DNA from: Flavobacterium kayseriense
GTDB taxonomy: Bacteria; Bacteroidota; Bacteroidia; Flavobacteriales; Flavobacteriaceae
Direction of reading: 5' to 3'
Length of the DNA: 64,000 bases
Assembly (NCBI RefSeq): GCF_014305095.1
Contig: NZ_JACRUI010000001.1
Span: forward strand, 481,695-545,694
The position numbers and the translations under genes were made by a program. Positions 56,385 to 64,000 of this stretch are shown here, piece by piece; the stretch's first letter is position 1, and each line of letters starts with the position of its first letter. A model generated the notes under the pieces. That model saw only the letters and a list, made by a program, of their open reading frames with translations. It searched no databases and had not been told where the DNA came from.

Positions 56385-57692
56385 ATGGCATGTACAAGTT
56401 GTTCAACTTCTGATGGTGGCGCACCTAAGGGTTGTAAAAATAATGGGACTTGCGGCACCGATAGCTGCAATAAATTAACAGTTTTTGATTGGCTTTCTAA
56501 TATGAGTTTACCTAACGGCGAAGCTCCATTTGATTGCGTCGAGGTGCGTTTTAAAAACGGACGAAAGGAATTTTACCGCAATACGGAAAAGCTTACTTTA
56601 TCAATGGGAGATATTGTTGCGACTGTAGCTTCACCGGGACATGATATTGGTATTGTGACACTAACGGGAGAGTTGGTTCGCATCCAAATGAAGAAAAAAG
56701 GAGTTAGCCCTAGCAGCAATGAGGTAGCAAAAATTTACAGAAAAGCATCTCAAAAAGATATCGATATTTGGTCTACTGCTAGAGAGAAAGAAGAGCCAAT
56801 GAAAGTTCGTGCTCGTGAACTAGCAATTGCACATAAGCTCGAAATGAAAATATCTGATATTGAATTTCAAGGAGATGGATCAAAAGCAACGTTCTATTAC
56901 ACGGCAAACGATCGTGTCGATTTTAGAATGTTAATTAAAGATTTTGCTAAAGAATTCAGCACTAGAGTAGAAATGAAACAAGTAGGTTTTCGTCAGGAAG
57001 CAGCTCGTCTAGGCGGAATTGGATCTTGTGGAAGAGAATTATGTTGTTCAACGTGGTTGACCGATTTTAGAAGTGTCAATACTTCTGCAGCTCGCTACCA
57101 ACAATTATCTTTAAATCCACAAAAATTAGCAGGACAATGCGGAAAATTAAAGTGTTGCTTGAACTATGAATTAGATACGTATCTAGACGCTTTAAAAGGC
57201 TTTCCTGATTTTGAAACTAAATTAGTAACTGAAAAAGGAGATGCTATTTGTCAGAAACAAGATATTTTTAAGGGATTAATGTGGTTTGCTTACACCAATA
57301 ATTTTGCAAACTGGCATATATTAAAAATTGAAAAGGTTAAAGAGATTATTGCTGAAAATAAGTTAAAAAACAAAGTGTCTTCACTTGAAGATTATGCAAT
57401 AGAAATCATTCAAGAAGTAGAGAAAGACTTTAACAATGCAATGGGACAAGAGAGCTTAACTCGATTTGACCAACCAAAGAAAAGCAAGAGATCTAATAAG
57501 AAACCGAAGAAAGCTGGAGAAAATGCGGTAGCATCAACACCTAAAAAACCGTCAGACAATAAAATTATTGCTAATAATAAAAAACCGGCTCACAAAAAAA
57601 CAGGAAATCCAAACGAGAAAAAACCGGCTTCGACAGAACCAGCAGCAGTAAGAAAACCAATAATTATTAAAAAAAATGAGACTAAAAAATAG
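56385..57692 (+). CDS. PSP1/RicT-family protein
   Basis: This 435-residue PSP1-domain protein is related to RicT (YaaT), part of the iron-sulfur Ric complex that affects RNA processing in Bacillus. It has a Cys-rich start (CTSC, C17, C23, C28). The PSP1 core (about 45-270) has the cluster-ligand cysteines GSCGRELCC (Cys215, 220, 221) and CGKLKCC (Cys252, 257, 258). A Lys/Pro/Ala-rich tail lies at 365-435. It overlaps gldH by 17 bp. This ricT-gldH-PBP order is typical of flavobacteria. Confidence 0.9.
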   Translation: MACTSCSTSDGGAPKGCKNNGTCGTDSCNKLTVFDWLSNMSLPNGEAPFDCVEVRFKNGRKEFYRNTEKLTLSMGDIVATVASPGHDIGIVTLTGELVRIQMKKKGVSPSSNEVAKIYRKASQKDIDIWSTAREKEEPMKVRARELAIAHKLEMKISDIEFQGDGSKATFYYTANDRVDFRMLIKDFAKEFSTRVEMKQVGFRQEAARLGGIGSCGRELCCSTWLTDFRSVNTSAARYQQLSLNPQKLAGQCGKLKCCLNYELDTYLDALKGFPDFETKLVTEKGDAICQKQDIFKGLMWFAYTNNFANWHILKIEKVKEIIAENKLKNKVSSLEDYAIEIIQEVEKDFNNAMGQESLTRFDQPKKSKRSNKKPKKAGENAVASTPKKPSDNKIIANNKKPAHKKTGNPNEKKPASTEPAAVRKPIIIKKNETKK

Positions 57693-58155
57693 TGTTTTAG
57701 TTTTTTTGATAGCGGTTGCTCTTTTTTCATGTGATAAAAAAAGAGTTTTTGACGACTACAAATCGGTTGGCGCTGCTTGGCATAAAGACAGTGTCGTTAG
57801 CTTTAATCTACCTGATTTAGATTCGACAAAAAGATACGATCTTTTTCTAAACATTAGAGACAATAATAACTATCCATACAACAATATTTTCTTGATTGTT
57901 TCATTAGAAATGCCAAACGGCTATACCAAGGTAGATACCTTAGAGTACCAAATGGCTGATGCTGACGGAACACTTTTAGGAGATGGATTCTCTGACATAA
58001 AAGAAAGTAAATTATTTTACAAAGAGAATGTTAGGTTTAGAGGGAAGTACAAAATGAATATCAAACAGGCCGTTAGAGAAAACGGTAAAGTTCCCGGAGT
58101 TACTAGCTTAGAAGGAATTACTGATGTGGGTTTACGAATTGAAAAAAAAGACTAG
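57676..58155 (+). CDS. gldH: Gliding motility lipoprotein GldH
   Basis: GldH is one of the Gld lipoproteins required for gliding and type IX secretion in Flavobacterium johnsoniae. The protein has 159 residues, with lipobox LFSC (Cys19) after a short signal and then DKKRVFDDYKSV, the GldH start. It begins within the ricT frame (17-bp overlap), indicating translational coupling, and is followed 8 bp later by a PBP1A gene. The presence of gldH is strong evidence for a gliding flavobacterium or a close relative. Confidence 0.95.
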   Translation: MRLKNSVLVFLIAVALFSCDKKRVFDDYKSVGAAWHKDSVVSFNLPDLDSTKRYDLFLNIRDNNNYPYNNIFLIVSLEMPNGYTKVDTLEYQMADADGTLLGDGFSDIKESKLFYKENVRFRGKYKMNIKQAVRENGKVPGVTSLEGITDVGLRIEKKD

Positions 58156-58163
58156 AATAAGTT

Positions 58164-60470
58164 ATGGCTGCTAAAAAAAATAACAATCAGAACAAAACAA
58201 TCCAAAAAGATTTTAAATATTATACTAAAACCTTTTGGAGATTTTTCTTTTATGGAATTGGAGGTATCATTGTTTTTTTCCTATTTGCTTCTTGGGGAAT
58301 ATTTGGCTCTATGCCCTCCTTTGAAGATTTAGAAAATCCAGATTCTAACTTAGCAACTGAAGTCCTATCTTCTGATCAAGTTGTTATTGGTAAGTTTTTC
58401 AGAGAAAATAGATCACAACTTAAATATTCTGACCTTCCTAAAAACTTAGTAGATGCCTTAGTTGCCACTGAAGATGAACGTTTTTACGAGCATTCAGGAA
58501 TAGATGGTAGAGGAACTTTGAGGGCTATCGCAAGCTTAGGATCTAGTGGGGGAGCGAGTACCTTAACACAACAATTGGCTAAGCAACTTTTTCATGGTGA
58601 AGGTTCAAAATTTTTGCCTTTTAGAATTGTTCAAAAAGCAAAAGAATGGATAATCGCTATTCGACTAGAAAGACAATATACTAAAAATGAAATACTTGCC
58701 ATGTACTGCAATGTATACGATTTTGGAAATTATTCAGTGGGTGTAAGTTCTGCAGCACAAACCTATTTCTCTAAAACTCCTAAGGAATTAACCATTGATG
58801 AATCGGCTATATTAGTAGGAATGTTTAAGAACTCGGGCTTATACAATCCAGTAAGAAACCCACAAGGAGTAAAAAACCGTCGAAATGTGGTTTTAGCTCA
58901 AATGCAAAAATCTAAAATGATCAGCGAGGAGCAAAAAGTAAAACTTCAAGCTTTACCAATCACCTTAAAATTTAAACTAGAGAGTCATCGTGAGGGAACT
59001 GCTACTTACTTTAGAGAGTACTTGCGTGACTATATGAAAAAATGGGTAGAAGAGAACAAAAAACCAGATGGGTCTGATTACGATATTTACAAAGACGGAT
59101 TAAAGATATATACCACAATTGACTCAAGAATGCAAATGCATGCCGAGGAAGCGGTGAAAGCACATATTGCTAATTTGCAAGAGGAGTTTTTTATACAAGC
59201 TAAAACTAATAAAAACGCACCTTTTGTGAACATCTCCGATGTCGAGACGCAACGCATCTTGAAACAAGCCATGAAGTCCTCTAATAGATGGGCAGTAATG
59301 AAAGGAATGGACAAAAGCGATGACGAAATAATTGCATCTTTTAACCAAAAAGTCAAAATGACTGTTTTTACTTGGAAAGGCGAAAAAGACACAACAATGA
59401 CTCCAATTGATTCTATTCGTTACTACAAACACTTTTTGCAGTCTGGATTAATGGCTATGGAGCCGCAAACCGGACATATCAAAGCGTGGGTTGGGGGAAT
59501 TAACTACAAATACTTTCAATACGATCACGTAGGCCAAGGGGCAAGACAAGTGGGATCTACTTTCAAACCTTTCGTGTATGCTACTGCAATAGAGCAACTA
59601 AACATGTCTCCATGTGATTCAATCATTGACGCACCCTTTACAATGCCAGCAGGGCGCCATCATGCAACTGAAGCATGGACACCAAGAAACTCTGACAACC
59701 AATACCGCGGAATGGTAACTTTGAAAAAAGCATTAGCTAATTCGATTAATACCGTATCAGCAAAATTAATGGACAAAGTGGGTCCTGAGGCTGTCGTAAA
59801 ACTTACTAATAAGTTAGGAATCAAGTCTGATATTCCGCTTCAAGCCTCTATTGCTTTAGGAGCCGTAGACATCACTGTCGAAGATATGGTTGCCGCTTAC
59901 AGCACCTTTGCTAATCAAGGGGTCTATAACAAACCCCAATTTTTAAGTAGAATAGAAGATAAAAGTGGTGTAGTAATATACGAACCTATTCCTGAGTCTC
60001 ATGACGTGCTTAATAAAGACATTGCTTTTGCTGTAATTAAACTACTTGAAGGAGTTACAGAAGGCGGTTCTGGATCAAGGCTACGAACAGAATATGGCGG
60101 AAGTGGTGATAACAGATGGACAGGTTATCCTTACATGTTCAAAAATCCAATAGCGGGTAAAACAGGAACAACGCAAAACCAATCTGATGGATGGTTTATG
60201 GGAATGGTTCCTAATCTAGTTACCGGTGTTTGGGTAGGTTGTGAGGATCGTTCAGCACGATTTAAAACCATCACTTACGGACAAGGAGCAACCGCTGCAT
60301 TACCTATCTGGGGTTATTTTATGAAACTCTGTTATGCTGATTCTGAACTAAAAGTCTCTAAGGAAAATTTCGAGAGGCCCGCAAATTTATCGATAAAAGT
60401 CGACTGCTATACAGCACCAAAAGTGAAAGATACAACAGAAGTTCAAAATACAGACGAGTTTGAATTCTAA
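58164..60470 (+). CDS. Penicillin-binding protein 1A (class A, bifunctional)
   Basis: This peptidoglycan glycosyltransferase/transpeptidase has 768 residues. An N-terminal cytosolic stretch and one membrane helix (27-47) are followed by the GT51 domain with ATEDERFYEHSG (Glu103) and GGASTLTQQLAKQLF (130-143). The transpeptidase domain follows with SxxK at Ser465-Lys468 (GSTFKPF), SxN at Ser527-Asn529, and KTGTT near 665. It is co-transcribed with gldH (8 bp), linking wall synthesis to the gliding lipoprotein. Confidence 0.97.
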   Translation: MAAKKNNNQNKTIQKDFKYYTKTFWRFFFYGIGGIIVFFLFASWGIFGSMPSFEDLENPDSNLATEVLSSDQVVIGKFFRENRSQLKYSDLPKNLVDALVATEDERFYEHSGIDGRGTLRAIASLGSSGGASTLTQQLAKQLFHGEGSKFLPFRIVQKAKEWIIAIRLERQYTKNEILAMYCNVYDFGNYSVGVSSAAQTYFSKTPKELTIDESAILVGMFKNSGLYNPVRNPQGVKNRRNVVLAQMQKSKMISEEQKVKLQALPITLKFKLESHREGTATYFREYLRDYMKKWVEENKKPDGSDYDIYKDGLKIYTTIDSRMQMHAEEAVKAHIANLQEEFFIQAKTNKNAPFVNISDVETQRILKQAMKSSNRWAVMKGMDKSDDEIIASFNQKVKMTVFTWKGEKDTTMTPIDSIRYYKHFLQSGLMAMEPQTGHIKAWVGGINYKYFQYDHVGQGARQVGSTFKPFVYATAIEQLNMSPCDSIIDAPFTMPAGRHHATEAWTPRNSDNQYRGMVTLKKALANSINTVSAKLMDKVGPEAVVKLTNKLGIKSDIPLQASIALGAVDITVEDMVAAYSTFANQGVYNKPQFLSRIEDKSGVVIYEPIPESHDVLNKDIAFAVIKLLEGVTEGGSGSRLRTEYGGSGDNRWTGYPYMFKNPIAGKTGTTQNQSDGWFMGMVPNLVTGVWVGCEDRSARFKTITYGQGATAALPIWGYFMKLCYADSELKVSKENFERPANLSIKVDCYTAPKVKDTTEVQNTDEFEF

Positions 60471-60477
60471 ATAATTT

Positions 60478-60556
60478 TAGGAGCTTTTTCCAGCACTACG
60501 CTATATCTTCATGGCTGAACACCAGCCATAAAGGATGCCGCTTCGGTCTGGGCTAG
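60478..60556 (-). repeat. Dispersed variable-stem element, copy D (inverted)
   Basis: Read on the minus strand it has TAGCCCAGACCGAAGCGGCA ... GATATAGCG ... GCTGGAAAAAGCTCCTA flanks like copies A-C. Its variable stem is ATGGCTG (60511-60517) / CAGCCAT (60523-60529) with a 5-base loop. The upstream in-frame ATG at 60535 lies inside this element, so it is not a start. Confidence 0.85.
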
Positions 60557-60594
60557 AACACAACTATTCATCACATCATTTTAGATATAAAATT

Positions 60595-61296
60595 ATGATT
60601 AATAAAAAAGTAAATACCGTACAAGAAGCTTTACAGGGAGTTGAAGACAACATGACTATTATGTTAGGTGGCTTTGGCTTATGTGGAATTCCTGAAAATG
60701 CAATAGCCGAATTAGTGATTAAAGCAACTACCAATCTTACTTGTATTTCAAATAATGCAGGTGTAGATGATTTTGGATTAGGCTTGCTATTACAAAAACG
60801 CCAAATCAAAAAAATGATTTCATCCTACGTAGGAGAAAATGCCGAATTTGAACGTCAGATGTTATCTGGTGAATTAGATGTCGAACTTACTCCTCAAGGA
60901 ACGTTAGCCGAAAAATGTCGCGCTGCTCAGGCTGGAATTCCTGCTTTCTTTACTCCAGCCGGCTACGGAACAGAAGTCGCTGAAGGAAAAGAAGTACGCG
61001 AATTCAACGGAAAAATGCACATCATGGAACTGGCTTACAAAGCCGATTTTGCGATTGTGAAAGCTTGGAAAGGTGACGAAGCCGGAAATCTAATATTTAA
61101 AGGAACAGCTCGTAATTTTAATGCATGCATGGCTGGTGCTGCTAAAATCACCATTGCCGAGGTAGAAGAACTTTTACCTGCAGGCTCATTAGACCCTAAC
61201 GAAATTCATATTCCCGGAATCATGGTGCAACGCATCTTTCAGGGAGAAAAGTTTGAGAAGAGAATAGAGCAAAGAACGGTTAGAAAAAAAAATTAA
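60595..61296 (+). CDS. scoA: 3-oxoacid CoA-transferase subunit A
   Basis: This subunit moves CoA from succinyl-CoA to acetoacetate or similar 3-oxoacids, together with subunit B. The start is the ATG of [13 protein letters not shown] (233 residues). The longer frame from 60535 runs through a repeat element and is rejected. The family motif [15 protein letters not shown] and [12 protein letters not shown] are present. Subunit B begins 2 bp after its stop, so the two are one operon. Confidence 0.94.
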   Translation: MINKKVNTVQEALQGVEDNMTIMLGGFGLCGIPENAIAELVIKATTNLTCISNNAGVDDFGLGLLLQKRQIKKMISSYVGENAEFERQMLSGELDVELTPQGTLAEKCRAAQAGIPAFFTPAGYGTEVAEGKEVREFNGKMHIMELAYKADFAIVKAWKGDEAGNLIFKGTARNFNACMAGAAKITIAEVEELLPAGSLDPNEIHIPGIMVQRIFQGEKFEKRIEQRTVRKKN

Positions 61297-61298
61297 TT

Positions 61299-61958
61299 AT
61301 GGCATTAGGAAAAGAAGAAATAGCAAAACGTATAGCCAAGGAAGTAAAAGACGGTTATTATGTAAACTTAGGAATCGGTATTCCAACATTAGTGGCCAAT
61401 TATGTTCGAACTGATATAGCTGTCGAATTTCAGAGCGAAAATGGTGTATTAGGCATGGGTCCATTCCCTTTTGAAGGAGAAGAAGATGCTGACATCATCA
61501 ACGCAGGAAAACAAACCATTACTACTTTACCAGGAGCCTCGTTTTTTGACTCGGCATTGAGTTTTGGAATGATTCGTTCTCAAAAGGTAGACCTAACTAT
61601 TCTTGGCGCTATGGAAGTAGCAGAGAATGGTGATATTGCGAACTGGAAGATACCAGGAAAAATGGTAAAAGGAATGGGAGGCGCGATGGACTTAGTTGCC
61701 TCTGCAGAGAACATTATCGTTGCAATGATGCACGTTAATAAAGCAGGAGAGTCAAAAATTTTAAAAAAATGTAGTCTACCCCTAACTGGAGTTGGATGCG
61801 TTAAAAAAGTTGTAACTGAACTTGCCGTAATGGAAGTAACTCCTAAAGGATTTAAACTAGTAGAAAGAGCTCCTGGAGTGTCCGTAGAACACATAATAGC
61901 TTCAACTGAAGCTACTCTCATCATTGAAGGTGAAATCCCGGAGATGATGATCGATTAA
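61299..61958 (+). CDS. scoB: 3-oxoacid CoA-transferase subunit B
   Basis: This partner of subunit A has 219 residues. The active-site glutamate is Glu47 in FQSENGVLGMGP, the thioester-forming residue of family I CoA-transferases. NLGIGIPTLVANYV at 23-36 is also typical. The operon serves ketone-body or branched-chain and butyrate-type metabolism. It ends at a strong terminator. Confidence 0.95.
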   Translation: MALGKEEIAKRIAKEVKDGYYVNLGIGIPTLVANYVRTDIAVEFQSENGVLGMGPFPFEGEEDADIINAGKQTITTLPGASFFDSALSFGMIRSQKVDLTILGAMEVAENGDIANWKIPGKMVKGMGGAMDLVASAENIIVAMMHVNKAGESKILKKCSLPLTGVGCVKKVVTELAVMEVTPKGFKLVERAPGVSVEHIIASTEATLIIEGEIPEMMID

Positions 61959-62000
61959 AAAGTCTTATAGAAGAAGATAAACACAAATAAATACTAATAC

Positions 62001-62040
62001 AAAAGACCTTTTGTTTTCACAAACAATAGGTCTTTTATAT
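62001..62040. terminator. Bidirectional terminator between scoB and fumarase genes
   Basis: AAAAGACCT (62001-62009) pairs with AGGTCTTTT (62028-62036), with a further inner TTGT/ACAA pairing. It serves the two convergent genes. Confidence 0.8.
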
Positions 62041-62091
62041 CGGTAAAACGTTCACCTTATTTGAACACTAATTTATTGTTCTATAAAATTT

Positions 62092-63693
62092 TTACAAATT
62101 CTCAAAGAAGTCATTCCCTTTATCATCAGTAATTATGAAAGCAGGAAAATCTTTGATGGTGATTTTACGAACCGCTTCCATTCCTAATTCTTCGAAATCG
62201 ACAACCTCAACTTTTAGTATATTATCTTGCGCTAAAATTGCAGCTGGACCACCTATTGATCCTAGGTAAAAACCACCATAGGTTTTACAAGCGTCAACTA
62301 CTTGTTTGGTTCTGTTTCCTTTGGCAAGCATAATCATACTTCCGCCCTGTTTTTGAAATTCTTCTACATAAACATCCATACGACCAGCGGTAGTTGGTCC
62401 AAAACTTCCTGACGGCATACCTTCTGGAGTTTTTGCAGGACCTGCATAATAAACAGGATGGTTTTTGAAATAGTCTGGCATTGGTTTTCCAGCGTCTAGC
62501 ATTTCCTTAATTTTTGCATGAGCAATATCACGCGCTACGATCAAAGTACCATTTAATTTTAAACGAGTCTTTATTGGATACTTAGACAATTCAACCAAAA
62601 TATCAGCCATAGGTCGGTTTAAATCAATATCAACAGCTGGCTCCAAATGTGGTGCCGTCTCTGGCAACAAACGCGCAGGATTCACCTCTAATTGCTCTAC
62701 AAAGATTCCGTCTTTAGTAATTTTACCTTTTATATTTCTATCCGCTGAACAAGAAACTCCTAATCCAACTGGACAAGAAGCAGCGTGACGTGGCAAACGA
62801 ATCACACGAACATCATGAGTGAAATATTTACCTCCAAATTGTGCTCCAATAGCACTTTCTTGACAAATTAACTGCACTCTTTTCTCCCACTCTAAATCAC
62901 GAAAAGCCTGACCTGCCATGTTACCCGTAGTAGGCAAGTTGTCAAAATAACCCGCCGATGCTTTTTTAACCGCAGCTAAATTCGCTTCCGCAGAAGTTCC
63001 TCCTATTACAAACGCTAAATGGTATGGCGGACAAGCAGATGTTCCCAAATCCATAATTTTAGCACGAACAAAAGCATCCATCGACTTTTCGTTCAACAAT
63101 GATTTCGTTTGTTGATATAAATAGGTTTTATTAGCAGACCCTCCACCTTTGGCTAAAAACAAAAATTCGTAAGTAGCTCCAGTTTTAGAATAAATATCGA
63201 TTTGAGCGGGTAAATTAGAACCCGAATTTTTTTCCTCAAACATGCTAATTGGCACAATTTGGGAATAACGAAGGTTACGCTCTTGGTAGGTGTTAAAAAT
63301 CCCTCTAGAAAGCCATTGGGCATCATCAACACCTGTATATACATTTTCGCCTTTTTTAGCCATTACAATCGCCGTTCCGGTATCTTGACATGAAGGCAAC
63401 TGTCCTTCGATGGCTACAGCTGCATTTTGCAATAAATTGTATGCTACAAAACGGTCGTTATCCGTAGCTTCAGGATCATCTAGAATCGCTCTTAATTTTT
63501 CCAAATGCGAAGTACGTAACATAAACGAAACATCTTTCATCGCCTCTTGTGAAAGCAATTCTAGTCCCTTTGGGTCAACCGTTAGAATTTCGCGGTCACC
63601 TAGTTTTTCAACTTTTACGTAATCTGAAGTGATTTTGCGATATTGAGTATCGTCTTTTAAAATTGGATAAGGATCCTGATATATAAAGTCCAT
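62092..63693 (-). CDS. Class I fumarate hydratase ([4Fe-4S])
   Basis: It interconverts fumarate and malate in the TCA cycle. The protein has 533 residues, and the cluster ligands are Cys102 (PSCQDTGTA), Cys221 ([10 protein letters not shown]) and Cys315 ([10 protein letters not shown]). [10 protein letters not shown] at 181-190 and GTSACPPY are typical of FumA/FumB. The C-terminal beta-lyase part includes [20 protein letters not shown]. It is oxygen-sensitive and iron-dependent, unlike class II FumC. Its promoter is in the 63694-63800 stretch. Confidence 0.96.
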   Translation of the reverse strand: MDFIYQDPYPILKDDTQYRKITSDYVKVEKLGDREILTVDPKGLELLSQEAMKDVSFMLRTSHLEKLRAILDDPEATDNDRFVAYNLLQNAAVAIEGQLPSCQDTGTAIVMAKKGENVYTGVDDAQWLSRGIFNTYQERNLRYSQIVPISMFEEKNSGSNLPAQIDIYSKTGATYEFLFLAKGGGSANKTYLYQQTKSLLNEKSMDAFVRAKIMDLGTSACPPYHLAFVIGGTSAEANLAAVKKASAGYFDNLPTTGNMAGQAFRDLEWEKRVQLICQESAIGAQFGGKYFTHDVRVIRLPRHAASCPVGLGVSCSADRNIKGKITKDGIFVEQLEVNPARLLPETAPHLEPAVDIDLNRPMADILVELSKYPIKTRLKLNGTLIVARDIAHAKIKEMLDAGKPMPDYFKNHPVYYAGPAKTPEGMPSGSFGPTTAGRMDVYVEEFQKQGGSMIMLAKGNRTKQVVDACKTYGGFYLGSIGGPAAILAQDNILKVEVVDFEELGMEAVRKITIKDFPAFIITDDKGNDFFENL

Positions 63694-63800
63694 TTATTTG
63701 TAGTTTTCTACAAAGATAAAAATTATTTATCGTCGTAGAAACCAATAACAACCCTCATTGTTAGAAAAATGAATCAATTTTGATATAAAAAAACAAAAAA

Positions 63801-63835
63801 GTGTTTTTATTGCTTATGATAGCGAATAAAAACAC
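63801..63835. terminator. Terminator-like hairpin downstream of small membrane ORF
   Basis: GTGTTTTTATTGC (63801-63813) pairs with GCGAATAAAAACAC (63822-63835) with one bulge. Bases beyond are A-rich, so on the minus strand it would stop a transcript coming from the small ORF at 63864-63935, not fumarase, which starts below it. Confidence 0.7.
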
Positions 63836-63863
63836 CTTTGATCCTAAATAATAGGTTGCTTCC

Positions 63864-63935
63864 TTAGGCTAACAAACTAGTTACCAAAAAAAGAATCACC
63901 AATGCGATAGCAATGATTTTTGTGTATTTTGACAT
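63864..63935 (-). CDS. Small single-membrane peptide (23 aa)
   Basis: The ORF reads MSKYTKIIAIALVILFLVTS and ends LLA: a short basic start and one membrane helix. A terminator follows 29 bp after the stop, which supports a real transcription unit. No family is recognised, and chance is possible for an ORF this short. Bases 63936-64000 are AT-rich and may hold its promoter. Confidence 0.42.
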   Translation of the reverse strand: MSKYTKIIAIALVILFLVTSLLA

Positions 63936-64000
63936 TTTAAATTATTTTAAAGTTTATAACTGCTTTGGTTTTGCACTTTTCAAAAGAAAGAAAAATAAAT

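Noticed and set aside
60535..60594. Upstream start for CoA-transferase subunit A
   Set aside because: The extra 20 codons overlap a dispersed repeat element and are absent from the family; the ATG at 60595 fits.
1..64000. tRNA or rRNA genes, integrase or attachment sites
   Set aside because: No cloverleaf, rRNA core sequence or flanking direct repeats with an integrase were seen by eye. A tRNA scan could still find something missed.

Overview
The window is AT-rich chromosomal DNA from a member of the Bacteroidota, almost certainly a Flavobacteriaceae bacterium close to Flavobacterium. The reasons are a SusC-type TonB-dependent receptor, the gliding lipoprotein gene gldH, RicT and PBP1A beside it, Bacteroidota promoters of the TTTG-N20-TAnnTTTG type, and weak Shine-Dalgarno signals. 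No rRNA, tRNA, CRISPR array, transposase or phage gene was found.

Region 1 (1-14205) is an alginate utilisation locus. It holds a SusC-like importer (its C-terminus lies outside the window), a PL7 endolyase, a PL17 oligoalginate lyase and a KdgF-like cupin. It also holds a hexuronate-type MFS carrier, an SDR that fits a DEH reductase, KDG kinase and KDPG aldolase. Together these cover alginate to pyruvate plus glyceraldehyde-3-phosphate. A FadR-type GntR regulator is encoded in the locus. A distinctive tandem operator, two TTGGTnnACCAA-like palindromes with centres 13 bp apart, lies upstream of susC, gntR, the PL7 gene and in the PL17/aldehyde dehydrogenase divergent region. A single copy precedes an RraA-like gene. 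The aldehyde dehydrogenase and RraA-like gene are therefore probably in the same regulon although the textbook pathway does not need them.

Region 2 (14386-16772) holds small poorly known genes and a 0.75-kb intergenic stretch with two dispersed repeat families. Region 3 (16772-30405) is mostly housekeeping and enzyme genes: metG, two DMT permeases, a HAD phosphatase, a CAT-like acyltransferase, an HDAC-like deacetylase, a short SSB, a GNAT-nitrilase fusion, an M28 membrane peptidase and an NAD(P)-binding protein. It is followed by a degenerate ~100-bp tandem repeat array and two tandem M13 metallopeptidase paralogues (30996-35296).

Region 4 (35431-48227) is a metal-homeostasis block: a SCO protein, feoA-feoB, a FecA-type receptor, an unlisted 42-residue FeoB-associated Cys-rich peptide, a DtxR/MntR-type repressor, an NRAMP transporter fused to a UspA domain, and a second TonB receptor followed by a thioredoxin-like gene and lycopene cyclase. 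DtxR-like boxes lie upstream of the receptors.

Region 5 (48312-63935) contains a bacilliredoxin, a lipoprotein, a YHYH-domain protein with an overlapping membrane partner, PEP synthase, and a TrhO tRNA hydroxylase carrying what looks like the C-terminal domain of the alternative enzyme TrhP. It continues with the ricT-gldH-PBP1A cluster, 3-oxoacid CoA-transferase subunits A and B, class I fumarase, and a small membrane peptide ORF. Four copies of a dispersed element with conserved flanks and a compensatory variable stem are scattered through intergenic regions.
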